Shown: in pieces, positions 42,012 through 42,335 of the stretch
Layout: the number at the start of each line of letters is the position of its first letter
Numbering within the stretch: position 1 is the first letter of the stretch
Assembly (NCBI GenBank): GCA_017514105.1
Contig: JAFWKY010000015.1
Span: 84,834 to 127,168, forward strand
From: Candidatus Saccharimonadota bacterium
GTDB taxonomy: Bacteria > Patescibacteriota > Saccharimonadia > Saccharimonadales > Saccharimonadaceae
Direction: 5' to 3'
Length of the DNA stretch: 42,335 bases
The notes under the pieces: generated by a model
Database searches by the model: none
Told to the model about the DNA's origin: nothing
The model's input: the letters and a program-made list of their open reading frames with translations, nothing else
Made by a program: the position numbers and the translations under genes

Positions 42012-42171
42012 TGGAGCCGCGAACGAGATTTGAACTCGTGACCCCATCCTTATCATGATTATCACTGACTCCCCGACAATAAATAATAAGGACATGAACA
42101 CTTAACCCTAAGAACCGCAATTGATTTCTTAGATACTAAGTGACAGGTCACGAACTCAAATGAGTCGCGGC
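42012..42171 (-). ncRNA. Novel ~160-nt structured RNA with a tRNA-like 3' end
   Basis: The ends form a perfect 7-bp acceptor (GCCGCGA at 42171-42165 with TCGCGGC at 42022-42016), with discriminator T and encoded CCA. A canonical T-arm (ACGAG-TTCAAAT-CTCGT) precedes it. No D-arm or anticodon arm fits. The interior has a 13-bp hairpin (42137-42142 with 42099-42104, and 42126-42132 with 42108-42114) and a 9-bp hairpin (42083-42091 with 42048-42056). The two ends also form a 26-28-nt imperfect inverted repeat that would compete with the T-arm. It has its own promoter and terminator. A tmRNA is the nearest class, but it is too short, has no tag frame and has no G3-U70 pair. Confidence 0.75.
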
Positions 42172-42183
42172 TTCCTACAATCT

Positions 42184-42189
42184 ATTATA
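42184..42189 (-). promoter_or_regulatory. -10 box of structured RNA gene
   Basis: TATAAT on the minus strand. The predicted start at ~42176-42177 is 5-6 nt before the acceptor stem. No clear -35 box. Confidence 0.65.
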
Positions 42190-42230
42190 ACATATTCGGA
42201 TAGATTAAGCCGGATGACCATACGCTCCGT

Positions 42231-42262
42231 AAAAAAAGCCTCTCCGAAAAACGAGAGGCTTG
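42231..42262 (-). terminator. Terminator of the gene entering from the right
   Basis: Stem AAGCCTCTC/GAGAGGCTT with a short loop and a run of seven T on the minus strand, directly after the partial CDS. Confidence 0.85.
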
Positions 42263-42266
42263 AGAA

Positions 42267-42335
42267 TTAACCTTTGACTCCGAAAAGGCGCTGCCAATCA
42301 AATTCGGAATCGTCAAGGTATGAGTTAGGGACGTA
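42267..42335 (-). CDS. C-terminal end of an unidentified protein (partial)
   Basis: Twenty-two residues and a TAA, reading YVPNSYLDDSEFDWQRLFGV then KG. The frame is open to the right edge and is followed closely by a terminator, which supports a real gene end. It is too short to identify. Confidence 0.6.
   Translation of the reverse strand, partial: YVPNSYLDDSEFDWQRLFGVKG

Noticed and set aside
42012-42171. Calling the structured RNA a tmRNA or an intron-containing tRNA
   Set aside because: It is ~160 nt, lacks a tag frame and the G3-U70 pair of tmRNA, and no exon combination gives a D-arm and anticodon arm. The only open frame over its 3' half (28 codons) looks incidental.
1-42335. Insertion sequences, prophage or plasmid origin
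   Set aside because: No transposase, integrase, phage structural or replication gene is visible. The region reads as core chromosome with a few accessory genes.

Overview
The window reads as a chromosomal segment of a small-genome Patescibacteria (CPR) bacterium, most likely a Candidatus Saccharibacteria (TM7) lineage. This is inferred from gene content: a FISUMP plus InlB-repeat surface protein, a two-gene SufBC-type iron-sulfur system, class III ribonucleotide reductase, RF1 next to a shortened PrmC, and a compact layout with short overlaps. TGA is used as a normal stop (for example after the beta-lactamase-like gene at 9626 and the polymerase gene at 40021), so the UGA-recoded CPR groups are excluded. 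No 16S gene is present, so the assignment is not proven.

Layout. 1-4333 (minus): response regulator, histidine kinase and a MacB-like ABC transporter split by one in-frame TAA. 4438-7320 (plus): VTC polyphosphate polymerase, DUF4956 membrane protein and a Cthe_2159-type beta-helix protein. 7377-9592: a promoter, an elaborately folded leader RNA and a large FISUMP surface protein. 9626-16478: envelope and carbohydrate genes (beta-lactamase-like, CapA, GH97, sortase, DUF45 peptidase, P-loop kinase, NodB deacetylase). 16546-19095: tRNA-Trp, a glycogen-synthase-like GT and GH57. 19114-26593 (minus): L33, a small zinc-ribbon protein found in an unannotated gap, a UvrD/PD-(D/E)XK helicase-nuclease, GpsA, NrdG and NrdD. 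26854-30483: a VanY-like lipoprotein, SmsB/SmsC-like genes, an ADP-ribosylglycohydrolase and tRNA-Val. 30513-37542: PrfA, PrmC, HtrA, a membrane protein, signal peptidase I, a spermidine-synthase-like membrane protein and RmuC. 37591-41943: tRNA-Thr, duplicated terminators, rubrerythrin, an SDR, DUF5684, a Y-family polymerase with a YolD-like partner and a chagasin-like protein. 41964-42335: a free-standing 160-nt structured RNA with a tRNA-like end, then the end of a further gene.

The genes serve envelope building and remodelling (sortase, CapA, NodB, signal peptidase, HtrA, VanY-like), storage polymers (GT/GH57/GH97, VTC), anaerobic nucleotide and iron-sulfur metabolism (NrdDG, SufBC), peroxide defence (rubrerythrin) and DNA repair (UvrD-nuclease, RmuC, UmuC-YolD).

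The most unusual signals are: (1) the tRNA-ended RNA at 42012-42171; (2) the nested, pseudoknot-capable leader at 7411-7558; (3) a 49-bp repeat translated in the same frame inside two unrelated genes; (4) NrdD ending just before its expected glycyl-radical motif, right beside one copy of that repeat; and (5) about fourteen genes whose start codon sits 6-7 nt after a TATAAT box, meaning leaderless transcription is widespread here.
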